Of a DNA stretch of 64,000 nucleotides, positions 18,081 through 27,031 are shown piece by piece. The stretch comes from Anaerotignum sp. (GTDB lineage Bacteria; Bacillota; Clostridia; Lachnospirales; Anaerotignaceae). Each line of letters begins with the position of its first letter. Position 1 is the stretch's first letter. The position numbers were made by a program, and so were the translations under genes. Location of the stretch: assembly GCA_020024455.1 (NCBI GenBank), contig JAHHTU010000002.1, positions 92,280 through 156,279 on the forward strand, read 5' to 3'. The notes beneath the pieces were generated by a model. The model saw only the letters and a list, made by a program, of their open reading frames with translations, did not search any database and was not told the origin of the DNA.

Positions 18081-18920
18081 TTATTCCCCCCTTCCATTTG
18101 CCGCAGGGTCTGTATCCACTTTTTTGGTCAGATACATAGACAGCATAATGATTATTGCCATAATCAAAGAAATGGCACTACCAAAATTCCAGTCCCCGCT
18201 TGTAAGGAATTGTGTTTCGATGACATTCCCAATCAACACATATTGTCCGCCACCAAGCAATTTTGGAATGAAGAAACTGGATACTGCCGGCAAAAATACC
18301 AACGTAATCCCACTGAGTACACCCGGTAAACTCAAAGGCAATGTAATATGCAAAAAGCTCTGTATGCGATTTGCCCCCAAGTCACTTGCCGCCTCCAAAA
18401 AACTTTTATCCATTTTGGCAAGTGATGTGTGTATCTGCAAAATCATAAACGGGATAAAATTGTATACCATACCCAACACAACCGCAAATGTGGTATACAT
18501 CATATGGAAGGGCCCAATGCCAAACAAACCAAGAAATTTGTTTAACAACCCATCGTCCTGCAAAATACCCACCCATGCATAGGTACGCACCAACATATTA
18601 ATCCACGTAGGCAATGTAATCATCAAAATCCAAAACATTTTACTTTTTTCCGGCCCTGTTGCAATGGCATATGCAATCGGATACCCCAAAAGTACACAAA
18701 CAATGGTTGTCCATATCGCAATCATAAGAGAGCGTTTCAAAACGTCCAAAAATACGGCATCGCTGAAAAAACGCCCAAAATTTTCCAATGTGAAGCGAAA
18801 TGTCGTAACATCATTTCCCGCATTGGTAAATGCGTACAACAAAATCATCAACATCGGCACCACAATCATAATGGCAATCCAAAGCACATATGGATATACC
18901 ATGCTACGGAATTGTCGCAT
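18081..18920 (-). CDS. potB: Polyamine ABC transporter permease, PotB type
   Basis: 279 residues, six membrane helices. EAA loop EAASDLGANRIQSFLHITLPLSLPGV; the segment LPTWINMLVRTYAWVGIL between helices is characteristic of PotB. Preceded by AAGGAGG and 18 bases after the ATPase gene. Confidence 0.93.
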   Translation of the reverse strand: MRQFRSMVYPYVLWIAIMIVVPMLMILLYAFTNAGNDVTTFRFTLENFGRFFSDAVFLDVLKRSLMIAIWTTIVCVLLGYPIAYAIATGPEKSKMFWILMITLPTWINMLVRTYAWVGILQDDGLLNKFLGLFGIGPFHMMYTTFAVVLGMVYNFIPFMILQIHTSLAKMDKSFLEAASDLGANRIQSFLHITLPLSLPGVLSGITLVFLPAVSSFFIPKLLGGGQYVLIGNVIETQFLTSGDWNFGSAISLIMAIIIMLSMYLTKKVDTDPAANGRGE

Positions 18921-18938
18921 GATACCATACCTCCTTTC

Positions 18939-20507
18939 TTATGGCTGTTTTGACATAATGTGAATATCTTCCGGTTGGAATGTCAGTCCCACTTCGTCAC
19001 CGACTTTATATTGATCTGTGGTATCCACTTTATACAAATACCCCTTTGTCGCAAATGTTACATCATATACACCTGCGGTAATATGTTCCGGGTCAAAATC
19101 ATATTGCACATCTGTAATTTCCACACTTTCGCCATCTTCCAAGCTCCATGCGGAGGCGTTTGCCCATGTTTTCAAATCGGTTTCCAATGCAATGGACTCC
19201 TGAATTTCATCGACTTTCTTAAAGAAATTCACTGCAAAAATTTCTTCTTCGTTTTCTTTGCTTGTCACTCGGTTTTCGTCTTTGACAATCATATTGACAG
19301 TGACAGAAGTCCCTGCATTGGTGGAAAATGTCACAGGATATGTGCCGTTTTTCTTTTCAATGGTATATTGCACTTCTTTGATGGATATAAATTCATCTTC
19401 ATCTGGGTTCCAAGCCTGTGCATCTGCACGGGCAATGATGGTTGCATCGTCCAATTCATCTACGTCATCTACATCTAAATAAAAATCATTGGCAGACATT
19501 TTTTCATTTGCACTTTCGTTAAATACAGGACGGTCATCGGACACCTGCATTTTTACGGTGATGGCAGTACCGATTTTTGTTTCCACCATAGTTTCATAAT
19601 GTACACCCTTAAACAATACAGATTTGACAACGCCTTTCAATTTACCCTCAGCCCTTGGCACAATATCCAAATCTTCCGGACGAATGACAACATCTACCAC
19701 TTCATTTTGTGTAAAACCAAAATCCACACAATCAAACTTTCTGCCCTCAAACATGACTTTATAATCTTCCAACATCACGCCTTCAATGATGTTGCTTTCG
19801 CCGATGAAGTTTGCCACAAACTCATTGACAGGTTCATTATAAATGTCCGTAGGAGAACCGATTTGCTGAATTTCACCATCTTTCATGACCACAATCTTAT
19901 CTGACATGGTCAATGCTTCTTCTTGGTCATGGGTAACAAATATGAATGTAATGCCGACTTCCTGCTGGATTTTTTTCAATTCTCTTTGCATTTCCTGACG
20001 CAATTTCAAATCCAATGCACCCAAAGGCTCGTCCAACAACAACACACTTGGCTCATTGACCAATGCTCTGGCAATGGCAACACGCTGTTGTTGTCCACCA
20101 CTCATTTCTGTTACATTTTTGTCTGCGAAATCTTCCAAATTGACCAATTTCAGCATACGTTTTACTTTCTGTTCGATGATATCTTTGGGTTCTTTTTTGA
20201 TTTTCAAACCAAATGCAATATTGTTATATACATTCATATGGGGAAACAATGCATATTTTTGGAATACGGTATTGATTTCCCTTTTGTAAGGCGGTACTTT
20301 ACTGATTTCCTCTCCATCAAACAATACCTGCCCTTCGTTTTGTGTCAAAAAACCGCCCAATATACGAAGCAGTGTGGTTTTTCCGCAACCACTTGGCCCT
20401 AACAATGTGACAAATTCGTTTTCATAAATATCCAAATTGACACCTTTTAGCACCAATTTTCCATCAAATTCTTTGACGATATTCTTAAATTGTATCAACT
20501 TTTTCAA
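18939..20507 (-). CDS. potA: Polyamine ABC transporter ATPase, PotA type, with two Ig-like inserts in the TOBE region
   Basis: 522 residues when started at the TTG of 20507, eight bases after GAGGAGG; typical PotA has 350-380. The ATPase is complete: GPSGCGKTTLLRILGG (Walker A), MSGGQQQRVAIARAL (signature), VLLLDEPLGALD (Walker B). A TOBE region starts normally (VVIRPEDLDIVPR...GVHYETMVET) but is then interrupted by about 160 residues containing two copies of a beta-rich unit. Copy one ends GTYPVTFSTNAGTSVTVN and copy two AGVYDVTFATKG; both share the ADAQAWN/ANASAWS motif. TOBE resumes with EVGLTFQPEDIHIM. The inserted units resemble bacterial Ig-like repeats of surface proteins, odd for a cytoplasmic subunit. 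Confidence 0.88.
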   Translation of the reverse strand: MKKLIQFKNIVKEFDGKLVLKGVNLDIYENEFVTLLGPSGCGKTTLLRILGGFLTQNEGQVLFDGEEISKVPPYKREINTVFQKYALFPHMNVYNNIAFGLKIKKEPKDIIEQKVKRMLKLVNLEDFADKNVTEMSGGQQQRVAIARALVNEPSVLLLDEPLGALDLKLRQEMQRELKKIQQEVGITFIFVTHDQEEALTMSDKIVVMKDGEIQQIGSPTDIYNEPVNEFVANFIGESNIIEGVMLEDYKVMFEGRKFDCVDFGFTQNEVVDVVIRPEDLDIVPRAEGKLKGVVKSVLFKGVHYETMVETKIGTAITVKMQVSDDRPVFNESANEKMSANDFYLDVDDVDELDDATIIARADAQAWNPDEDEFISIKEVQYTIEKKNGTYPVTFSTNAGTSVTVNMIVKDENRVTSKENEEEIFAVNFFKKVDEIQESIALETDLKTWANASAWSLEDGESVEITDVQYDFDPEHITAGVYDVTFATKGYLYKVDTTDQYKVGDEVGLTFQPEDIHIMSKQP

Positions 20508-20551
20508 AGAAAATGCCTCCTCTCTCACCAATCCAATCCAATCCAATGCCA

Positions 20552-21085
20552 TCAAAACAGCGGTGGTGTCGATACCCAAATGACTTTTGCTGTTGTTTTC
20601 TTTTCATTTTTCAAATAATGTCCATTTTTGCCGGAAAGATAAAAGGTTTCGCCTTTATGCACAATATAGCTTTCTTCCCCACATACCAATGTCACACAAC
20701 CTTCTGCAACAAAACCGAACTCCTCTCCGCTATGCGGGTCCATTTCAAAAGAAATACCGCCTTGCGGCAACTCCAACAAAATCGGTTCCATTTCATTTTT
20801 CTGCGTGTTTGGCACAATCCAATGCACGGTATAATTTTCTCTTGCATCTACAAAGAAATCTTTTTTCTGAAATACGACTTTCTCCTGTTTTTCTTCTTTG
20901 AAAAACTCAGAAAGCGTACTGCCCAATGCCTCCACAATATCATTCAATGTGGCAATCGAAGGCGATGTCAAATTTCTTTCCATTTGGGACAAAAATCCCT
21001 TTGTCAATTCGCTTCTGCTGGCAAGCTCCTCCAACGTCAGCCCTTTTTGTATGCGTAATTGCTTGATTTTATGGCCAATATCCAT
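20552..21085 (-). CDS. XRE-cupin transcriptional regulator (PuuR-like), first gene of the pot operon
   Basis: 177 residues. An XRE helix-turn-helix (about 1-60: IGHKIKQLRIQKGLTLEELA, then SELTKGFLSQMERN) joins a C-terminal cupin (about 105-175: HSGEEFGFVAEGCVTLVCG, then GETFYLSGKNGHYLKN). Regulators of this build upstream of polyamine transporters usually sense polyamine or a related ligand and control the operon; autoregulation is likely. It ends 44 bases before the PotA start. Confidence 0.9.
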   Translation of the reverse strand: MDIGHKIKQLRIQKGLTLEELASRSELTKGFLSQMERNLTSPSIATLNDIVEALGSTLSEFFKEEKQEKVVFQKKDFFVDARENYTVHWIVPNTQKNEMEPILLELPQGGISFEMDPHSGEEFGFVAEGCVTLVCGEESYIVHKGETFYLSGKNGHYLKNEKKTTAKVIWVSTPPLF

Positions 21086-21145
21086 AGAACCACCTTCCTG
21101 TGTAGCAATACTAAACTTTTGAATTATTTTTACTAAACCTCAATC

Positions 21146-21173
21146 ATTATACCTTTTTTTTGATAAAATGCAA
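21146..21173 (-). promoter_or_regulatory. Candidate promoter for the regulator-potABCD operon
   Basis: On the minus strand TTGCAT (21173-21168), 16 bases, consensus TATAAT (21151-21146), about 60 bases upstream of the regulator ATG. The spacer is a run of A. Confidence 0.55.
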
Positions 21174-21684
21174 TAGAAAATAAACAAAAAATTTGATTTA
21201 TTAAACTTTTTGACAATTTGGAGAAAAATACAGGAAAATTTTGTAAAAAATTTATCGTTTTTCATCTCTGCCAATCTATTGGCTTTCTGATATGCTCCCC
21301 ACCACAAAAACAATTTTGTTTTGTGATGAAAAACAAAAAAATCAGAATTGGTAAACACAATATCTTTCTTTTCTGTGATATTTTTGATATCGGATTGTCA
21401 AAAAAATATACAAAACCACCATTTTTTTCACAATAAAAAACCTTTTGACAGACAACCTTTCCTGAAAATACACAATATATCTATAAATGCAGTTTTTTGT
21501 CAATCGTTTTGAGCAAAAATATCCACCTTTTATTTCTATTTTGTCATTGACTTTGTATAATTTTTGTGTTTTAATAAAGAAAAGACAATGATTTTTTGTC
21601 AAATATCTGACACTTGATTTCTTCTTGTGTCGGAGTGTTATATTAAACTTTTATTATTTTTTACATAATAAGGAGGAATATCCA
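21174..21684. other. Long AT-rich intergenic region with a repeated TTGACA/TTGTCA-type motif
   Basis: About 510 bases with no credible gene between divergent operons. Short, oppositely oriented copies of TTTTGACA or TTGTCAAAA occur near 21208, 21397, 21443, 21498, 21541 and 21597. They could be -35 elements, binding half-sites for a regulator or chance in AT-rich DNA. TATAAT at about 21555-21560 and the AGGAGGAATA ribosome binding site before 21685 serve the aminotransferase. Confidence 0.4.
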
Positions 21685-22869
21685 ATGGTACAGTTTGCTG
21701 ACAGAATGAATCTTTTGACAGGTTCCGAAATTAGAGAATTGTTGAAATTAACATCTCAACCCGACATCATTTCTTTTGCAGGTGGTATGCCCGCTCCTGA
21801 GCTGTTCCCTGTGGAAGGCGTAAAACAAGCAGCTATACAAGTGATGGACGAAGTTGGTCAGGCTGCATTGCAGTATGCTTCTACCGAAGGTTTGCCTGCA
21901 TTGCGTCAGAAAATCGTAGACAGAATGAAAGCAAAAAACAACATTGATACAACACCTGACAACATCTTGATTACAAGTGGTTCCCAACAAGGTTTGGACT
22001 TCTCTGCTCGTGTATTCTTAAACCCTGGTGATGTTGTACTTTTGGAAAGCCCTTCCTACTTGGGTGCTGTAAATGCTTTCAAAGCTTGCGAACCCAATTT
22101 CATCGAAATTCCTACCGATGACCATGGTATGATTATGGAAGAATTGGAAAAAGTATTGTCTACTACCGAAAAAGTAAAAATGATTTATGTAATTCCTGAC
22201 TTCCAGAACCCTACCGGTAAAACATGGTCTTTGGAAAGACGTCAGAAATTTATGGAAATCGTAAACAAATACGAAATCCCTGTTGTAGAAGACAACCCTT
22301 ACGGCGAATTGCGTTTTGAAAACGAAAATATGCCCGCTTTGAAATCTTTGGATACAAAAGGTTTGGTTATCTTCTTGGGTACATTCTCCAAAATTTTGGC
22401 TCCCGGTTTGCGTATTGGCTGGGTATGTGCCGACAGCAAAATCTTGGCAAAATACAACTTCATCAAACAAGGTGCTGACTTGCAGTCTTCTTCCATCGAC
22501 CAGTTGATTGCAAACAAATTCTTGGATATGTACAGCTTGGACGACCACGTTGAAAAAATCAAAGAAGTATACAGCAAAAGACGTAATGTTATGTTGAAAA
22601 CAATGGAAGAAACATTCCCCAAAGAAGCAAAATTCACACATCCTGATGGTGGTTTGTTCACATGGGTTGTATTGCCTGAATACATGGACGCAAAAGTATT
22701 GGCAAAACAATGCTTGGACAAAAAAGTGGCTTATGTTCCCGGTGGCAGCTTCTTCCCGAATGGTGGCAAAGAAAACCACTTCCGCTTGAACTACTCCTGT
22801 ATGCCAGAAGACAAAATTGTAGAAGGTATCACAAAAATTGCAGAAGTAATCAAAGCAAACTTGAAATAA
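21685..22869 (+). CDS. PLP-dependent aminotransferase, class I fold (2-aminoadipate / MocR-like group)
   Basis: 394 residues, fold type I. The start MVQFADRMNLLTGSEIRELL and the DIISFAGGMPAPELFPV segment are typical of the LysN/ARO8-like subgroup of aminotransferases (KatN, 2-aminoadipate or aromatic/valine-type). The PLP lysine lies in LGTFSKILAPGLRIGW; ITSGSQQGLDF binds phosphate; the conserved Asn/Asp-Tyr are in DFQNPTGKTWS and EDNPYGEL. Substrate cannot be fixed. Codon use looks optimised (few rare codons, many TTG/AAA/GAA), consistent with high expression. A long leader of unknown use precedes it. Confidence 0.88.
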   Translation: MVQFADRMNLLTGSEIRELLKLTSQPDIISFAGGMPAPELFPVEGVKQAAIQVMDEVGQAALQYASTEGLPALRQKIVDRMKAKNNIDTTPDNILITSGSQQGLDFSARVFLNPGDVVLLESPSYLGAVNAFKACEPNFIEIPTDDHGMIMEELEKVLSTTEKVKMIYVIPDFQNPTGKTWSLERRQKFMEIVNKYEIPVVEDNPYGELRFENENMPALKSLDTKGLVIFLGTFSKILAPGLRIGWVCADSKILAKYNFIKQGADLQSSSIDQLIANKFLDMYSLDDHVEKIKEVYSKRRNVMLKTMEETFPKEAKFTHPDGGLFTWVVLPEYMDAKVLAKQCLDKKVAYVPGGSFFPNGGKENHFRLNYSCMPEDKIVEGITKIAEVIKANLK

Positions 22870-22882
22870 TCACAAACAAAAC

Positions 22883-22913
22883 AAAAAGGTGTTCTATACA
22901 GAACACCTTTTTT
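22883..22913. terminator. Bidirectional terminator
   Basis: AAAAAGGTGTTC / GAACACCTTTTT hairpin between the convergent aminotransferase and MATE genes. Confidence 0.9.
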
Positions 22914-24242
22914 CTATGCCCATTTTTTGACTGCTCTTCTCCATGTCACACAAGCAATGATACAAGTCAATGCACTGGCTATGGCTGGTGTCACAAAAAT
23001 ACCATCAACCCCCCAAAGCCTCGGAAAAATCAACAGCCCAATCACAGGAAATATGACAGAACGAAACAGCATAATCAATAAAGACTCTTTGGCTTTGTCC
23101 ATCGCCGTCAAAAAAGAGCTGATAACCATATTCAACCACATGAACAAATATACCGGTGCATATAAACGCAATGCCATTTTTGTCATTGCCAATACATCAC
23201 CTGTGTTTTCCTGCAAAAACAAACTTGCCAACGCTTCCGGAACACAAAGCATCACAGCCAAAAATACAAAAGATAACAATGCTGTCACCACACAACTCAT
23301 ACGGAAAAATGCATATGTTTTTTTGTGATTGCCTGCACCCACATTATAACTGACAGGCGGCTGCAATGCGTCCATCATACCGTATAACATGGTGGAAAGC
23401 AAACTATCCACATACACCACAATCCCATATGCCGCAACTGCAATGCCGCCACCCAAATACAACAAAAATCCATTTACAACCGTTGCCATAGAAGAACCTG
23501 CGATGTTGCTGAAAAATTCCGAACTGCCATTATAAAAAATACCGCCTATGGTTGCCCATGATACCTTTGGTTTTGTAAAACGCAATGTCAATTTTTTACG
23601 GAGAAATGGTATCATTGCAATCAAAACGCCCACACACATACTTATTGCAGAGGCAATGGCGGCAAACCGAATATCCAAACGCCATACCACCAAAAACAAA
23701 AAGTCTAACAAAATATTAAGCACTTCCACAGCAATATTCAGGTACATACTAAACATGGTTTTCCCACAAATTCGCAAATAGTTATCCACTGCAAAAAGTG
23801 GCATGATAAGCGGAAAAAAATATAAAAAACTACGGATATAGTCCCAAGCCATATCTGCCAAAACCGTATCTTTCACCAGATGGTTTATCCATACAGGTGC
23901 AAACAAAAATCCAATCACAGAAAATAGTACGCCAATTCCCAATATCATACAAAATGCTGCTGAAAAAATACGATTGGCTGTTTGTTCATCTTTTTCCCCC
24001 AATGACAACGCAATTTTGACAGAAGAACCCACTGCCACCATATCTCCCACAGCAAATAATATCATCAAAATCGGAAACCCCAAATTGACTGCCGCCAAAG
24101 CCTGACTGCCAATCAAATTGCCCACAAAAATACCATCTACCATCGTATAAATGGAAGATACCACCATCGCCAAAAGCCCCGGTACGGCACAACGGAAAAA
24201 TACAGTTTTTGTTGGTAATGTTGCAAATTCTTGTTCATTCAT
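22914..24242 (-). CDS. MATE family multidrug/cation efflux transporter
   Basis: 442 residues with twelve predicted membrane helices in two similar halves (VPGLLAMVVSSIYTMVDGIFVGNLIG opens half one, and a related ANSSEFFSNIAGSSMATVVNGFLL-like stretch opens half two). MATE proteins expel organic cations in exchange for Na+ or H+. The ATG overlaps the stop of the MarR gene (ATGA), so expression should follow that repressor. Confidence 0.92.
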   Translation of the reverse strand: MNEQEFATLPTKTVFFRCAVPGLLAMVVSSIYTMVDGIFVGNLIGSQALAAVNLGFPILMILFAVGDMVAVGSSVKIALSLGEKDEQTANRIFSAAFCMILGIGVLFSVIGFLFAPVWINHLVKDTVLADMAWDYIRSFLYFFPLIMPLFAVDNYLRICGKTMFSMYLNIAVEVLNILLDFLFLVVWRLDIRFAAIASAISMCVGVLIAMIPFLRKKLTLRFTKPKVSWATIGGIFYNGSSEFFSNIAGSSMATVVNGFLLYLGGGIAVAAYGIVVYVDSLLSTMLYGMMDALQPPVSYNVGAGNHKKTYAFFRMSCVVTALLSFVFLAVMLCVPEALASLFLQENTGDVLAMTKMALRLYAPVYLFMWLNMVISSFLTAMDKAKESLLIMLFRSVIFPVIGLLIFPRLWGVDGIFVTPAIASALTCIIACVTWRRAVKKWA

Positions 24243-24682
24243 AACGTATCATCTACACAAATATCCCCGATAAAGGAAAGGATTTCGGAGAATTTGTCAA
24301 TTTCCTCCTTTGTATATCGTTCTTTGATTTTTTGTTCTATATGGTTTTGCAAATGTTGATATGCCGAGCAGGTCGCTTCTGCATAACAATCCGCATTAAA
24401 ATACAAATAATATTCCCGTTTATCAGTTTCGCTCTGTTTTTTGATGATGTAACCATCTTTTTCCAACTGATTGAGCTTTTGTGTCACAGACGGACGTGCT
24501 ACATGGAGCATATCTGCCAACCGAGATGGCGTATACTCTCCTTGATGTGCCATGATAATATCCAAATATAAGCTACTGTTGTAACTGAGTTTTGCATAAT
24601 CGGGATTTTGATTACGCAAACGTAATTCCATAATGCCCATATCATGGAAAAACTTTGTAATGGCATCGCCAAATGGTATCAT
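24239..24682 (-). CDS. MarR family transcriptional regulator
   Basis: 147 residues from ATG 24682, which follows GAAGG by seven bases. Winged helix with recognition region TPSRLADMLHVARPSVTQKL and wing KKQSETDKREYYLYF. It is the first gene of a two-gene operon with MATE, and its promoter contains a perfect 36-base palindrome, so it probably represses itself and the pump until a toxic ligand binds. Confidence 0.92.
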   Translation of the reverse strand: MIPFGDAITKFFHDMGIMELRLRNQNPDYAKLSYNSSLYLDIIMAHQGEYTPSRLADMLHVARPSVTQKLNQLEKDGYIIKKQSETDKREYYLYFNADCYAEATCSAYQHLQNHIEQKIKERYTKEEIDKFSEILSFIGDICVDDTL

Positions 24683-24700
24683 AAAAAAACCTTCTTTCAA

Positions 24701-24749
24701 ATAGTTAGGATAATATAATTATATTATCCTAACTATTTGTTTTTGTCAA
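24701..24749 (-). promoter_or_regulatory. MarR-MATE promoter with perfect 36-base operator palindrome
   Basis: Arms ATAGTTAGGATAATATAA and its exact complement span 24701-24736. On the minus strand TTGACA (24749-24744), 17 bases, TAATAT (24726-24721) forms the promoter, so the palindrome covers the -10 element and start site. This is the geometry of an autorepressor site; TTAGGATAAT..ATTATCCTAA is a plausible MarR-type core. Confidence 0.8.
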
Positions 24750-24792
24750 TTCTTTTTACTGCAAAATATTTTTATCTATATGCAATATATAC

Positions 24793-24821
24793 TTGACATT
24801 TTATCTGTTATATTGTATATT
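24793..24821 (+). promoter_or_regulatory. Promoter of the XRE/membrane protein pair
   Basis: Consensus TTGACA (24793-24798), 17 bases, TATATT (24816-24821), just before the AAAGGAAG ribosome binding site of the XRE gene. Confidence 0.7.
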
Positions 24822-24845
24822 AAAAATAAGAAAGGAAGTGGTAGA

Positions 24846-25043
24846 TTGAAAAATTTGAAATTAAAATCAGCTCGTGCCGCTTTGGATTTATCACAAGAAC
24901 AACTTGCACAAAAGATAGGCGTTACCCGCCAAACCATTGGTATGATTGAGGCAGGGAAATATAACCCCACCATCAACCTATGTATTGCAATCTGCAAAGT
25001 ATTGGGCAAAACATTGGACGATTTATTTTGGACAGAGGAATAG
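24846..25043 (+). CDS. Small XRE family regulator
   Basis: 65 residues, almost only a helix-turn-helix: KSARAALDLSQEQLAQKIGV-TRQTIGMIEAGKYNPTINLCI. Start chosen at TTG 24846, eight bases after AAAGGAAG; an ATG frame extension to 24780 would place the promoter inside the gene. This miniature class is commonly paired with a small membrane protein gene that follows, as here. Ligand and targets unknown; autoregulation is likely. Confidence 0.85.
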   Translation: MKNLKLKSARAALDLSQEQLAQKIGVTRQTIGMIEAGKYNPTINLCIAICKVLGKTLDDLFWTEE

Positions 25044-25054
25044 GAGGTTTCTAT

Positions 25055-25486
25055 ATGACTTATCAAGATGAACGTATTACACAAGCAAAACAAAAAATCG
25101 GCTCTGAAATGATGCAACTGACATTTTATGTTATTGTCATTTCTTTTTTGGTCAAAACATTGTATTTTCATTATGAACTGAAACAATGTATCGTGGAATT
25201 TTTGATTATGGTGTTGTTGCCCATTTATCAATCTATACGATGTCATCAACTGGGTGTGGTATTGTCTGCATTCCCAAAACCCACTTTGAAAAATACATTA
25301 CCCTCCATTCTGACAGGCGTATTTGTGTTGGCAATTTACGCTTTCGCCATCGCACAAAAACCAGACAAAGCCTCCGGCATCACTGCAATCATTGCATTCT
25401 GTTTGGCGTTTTTTACTGCACGTTTTGGACTTTATCATTTGGAAAAACGTCGTAAAGAAAAATTGGAAAACAAATATGACGAATAA
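25055..25486 (+). CDS. Small four-helix membrane protein paired with XRE regulator (DUF6773-like)
   Basis: 143 residues with about four hydrophobic segments (about 24-40, 46-63, 83-102, 108-125) and charged ends. It follows the miniature XRE gene by 11 bases with a TAGGAGG site. Firmicute genomes contain many such pairs (DUF3169, DUF6773 and similar families); the function is unknown. I recognise the arrangement rather than the family with certainty. Confidence 0.7.
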   Translation: MTYQDERITQAKQKIGSEMMQLTFYVIVISFLVKTLYFHYELKQCIVEFLIMVLLPIYQSIRCHQLGVVLSAFPKPTLKNTLPSILTGVFVLAIYAFAIAQKPDKASGITAIIAFCLAFFTARFGLYHLEKRRKEKLENKYDE

Positions 25487-25490
25487 AACA

Positions 25491-25522
25491 AAAAGCACTT
25501 TGGAAATCCAAAGTGCTTTTTT
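25491..25522. terminator. Bidirectional terminator
   Basis: AAAAGCACTTTGG / CCAAAGTGCTTTT hairpin with T-run, between convergent genes; serves the XRE pair and the thiamine operon. Confidence 0.9.
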
Positions 25523-25532
25523 ATATATGTAT

Positions 25533-27020
25533 TTATTCTGCTAACATTTCCTCTACTTTTTGTAACAGCAGTTTGGTTGCATCTGTTGGGCTTTCTTTTG
25601 CAAATATTGCAGAAATGACACAAATCCCATCAATGCCACTGCCTTTCAACTGCATAACATTGCTTTCATTGATACCGCCAATGGCAACCACAGGAATGGT
25701 TACTGCTTTACAAATGGCAAGCAATTCTGCATTTGTCAAAGATTGGGCATCTTTTTTGGTATCTGTATGGAATACCGCACCCACACCGATATAATCTGCA
25801 CCGCTTTGTTGTGCCTTGATGGCTGTTTCCACTGTATTTGCGGAAATCCCTAATATTTTATCTTTGCCAATCAGCTCACGGACATTCTTTCCAACAATAT
25901 CACTTTGTCCCATATGCACCCCATCTGCACCACAAGCCAAAGCAATCTCAATATTATCATTCACCACAAACGGCACATGATATTTTTTTGCCAGTTCTGC
26001 CAATTCTTTTGCTTCTTGCAAAAATGTTGCATGGTCTAATTCTTTTTCTCTGATTTGCAAAAATGTTGCCCCTGCCTGCAACACTTCTTCTGTGACATCT
26101 TTTAATGTTCTACCGTTGAGCCATGCACGGTCCGTGATGGCGTAAAGTTTCATATTTTCTTTTGTCGCTTTTTCCGGCAATTTCAATTCCTCCAATTTTG
26201 TTCTTTGTTGTAATGTTTGTGCATCTATCAAACTGATTTGGTCTACCAAATGGGTACGGAATGTCAATGTGCCTGCTTGTTGTGCGTCTGTTTTTTGGCA
26301 GGCAATTTCACCGCTTACCCCCATCAATGCCACAGCACAAACCGTTGCTTCCAAAATATGTTCCGGATTGCCGCCACAATATGCCCCCAACAATGCTGTC
26401 AGCATACAGCCGCTGCCTGTGATACGGGACATCATCGCATCACCATTGCGTAACGCAAAAACACGTTCTTTGGAGGCAATGATATCAATGACACCGGAAA
26501 TGGCAACCACCGCACCTGTTTTTCTTGCCAATGCTCTTGCCAAATAGCCAAATTCTTTATAATTTTGTTCTGTGATTTTATCTTCTTCTGCGGCATCTAC
26601 CCCTCTGGTAGAGCCTGTACCGACTGCAAGGTGCTTGATTTCGGAGGTATTGCCACGAATGACGGAAAATTTCACAGTATCCAGCAATTTTTTACCACCA
26701 TCACGACGCAATTTGGTTGCACCCACTGCCACAGGGTCTAATACGACAGGCACACCTACTGCATTGGCTTTTTTGCCTGCCAACAACATGGCTTGTGTAT
26801 CTTCCATTGTGCCCATGTTCATCACCAATGCTTGTACCACAGCCGCCACTTCTTCCACTTCGTCTGCCTCATGTGCCATAGTTGGAGAAGCCCCCGCTGC
26901 CAATATGATATTTGCACAATCATTGACTGTCACAAAATTTGTAATTGCCTGCACAATGGGTTCTTTTTGCTTCACTTGCTCCATCAACTTTGGAAACATT
27001 GCCAAAATATCACTTTCCAT
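25533..27020 (-). CDS. thiM-thiE: Bifunctional hydroxyethylthiazole kinase / thiamine-phosphate synthase (ThiM-ThiE fusion)
   Basis: 495 residues. Residues 1 to about 272 are ThiM: VQAITNFVTVNDCANIILAAGASP, VVLDPVAVGAT, IRGNTSEI, and the kinase loop ITGSGCMLTALLGAYCGG. After a linker near 275-290, ThiE follows: KLYAITDRAWLNGR, TFLQIREKELD, VPFVVNDNIEIALACGADGVHMGQ, ADYIGVGAVFHTDTKKDA, VAIGGINESNV. Together these phosphorylate recycled thiazole alcohol and couple it to HMP-PP to give thiamine phosphate. The order (kinase first) is the reverse of the fungal THI6 fusion. Ends near a bidirectional terminator; start follows AAGGAGGAG; downstream of thiW under one TPP riboswitch. Confidence 0.94.
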   Translation of the reverse strand: MESDILAMFPKLMEQVKQKEPIVQAITNFVTVNDCANIILAAGASPTMAHEADEVEEVAAVVQALVMNMGTMEDTQAMLLAGKKANAVGVPVVLDPVAVGATKLRRDGGKKLLDTVKFSVIRGNTSEIKHLAVGTGSTRGVDAAEEDKITEQNYKEFGYLARALARKTGAVVAISGVIDIIASKERVFALRNGDAMMSRITGSGCMLTALLGAYCGGNPEHILEATVCAVALMGVSGEIACQKTDAQQAGTLTFRTHLVDQISLIDAQTLQQRTKLEELKLPEKATKENMKLYAITDRAWLNGRTLKDVTEEVLQAGATFLQIREKELDHATFLQEAKELAELAKKYHVPFVVNDNIEIALACGADGVHMGQSDIVGKNVRELIGKDKILGISANTVETAIKAQQSGADYIGVGAVFHTDTKKDAQSLTNAELLAICKAVTIPVVAIGGINESNVMQLKGSGIDGICVISAIFAKESPTDATKLLLQKVEEMLAE

Positions 27021-27031
27021 ACTGCTCCTCC

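Noticed and set aside
21140..21602. Short minus-strand frames (72 and 86 residues) in the gap before the aminotransferase
   Set aside because: Very Phe/Lys/Tyr-rich translations of AT-rich DNA, no ribosome binding site, no similarity to known small proteins.
24780..24845. ATG extension of the small XRE gene
   Set aside because: It would start upstream of the consensus promoter and lacks a ribosome binding site; TTG 24846 has AAAGGAAG in good position.
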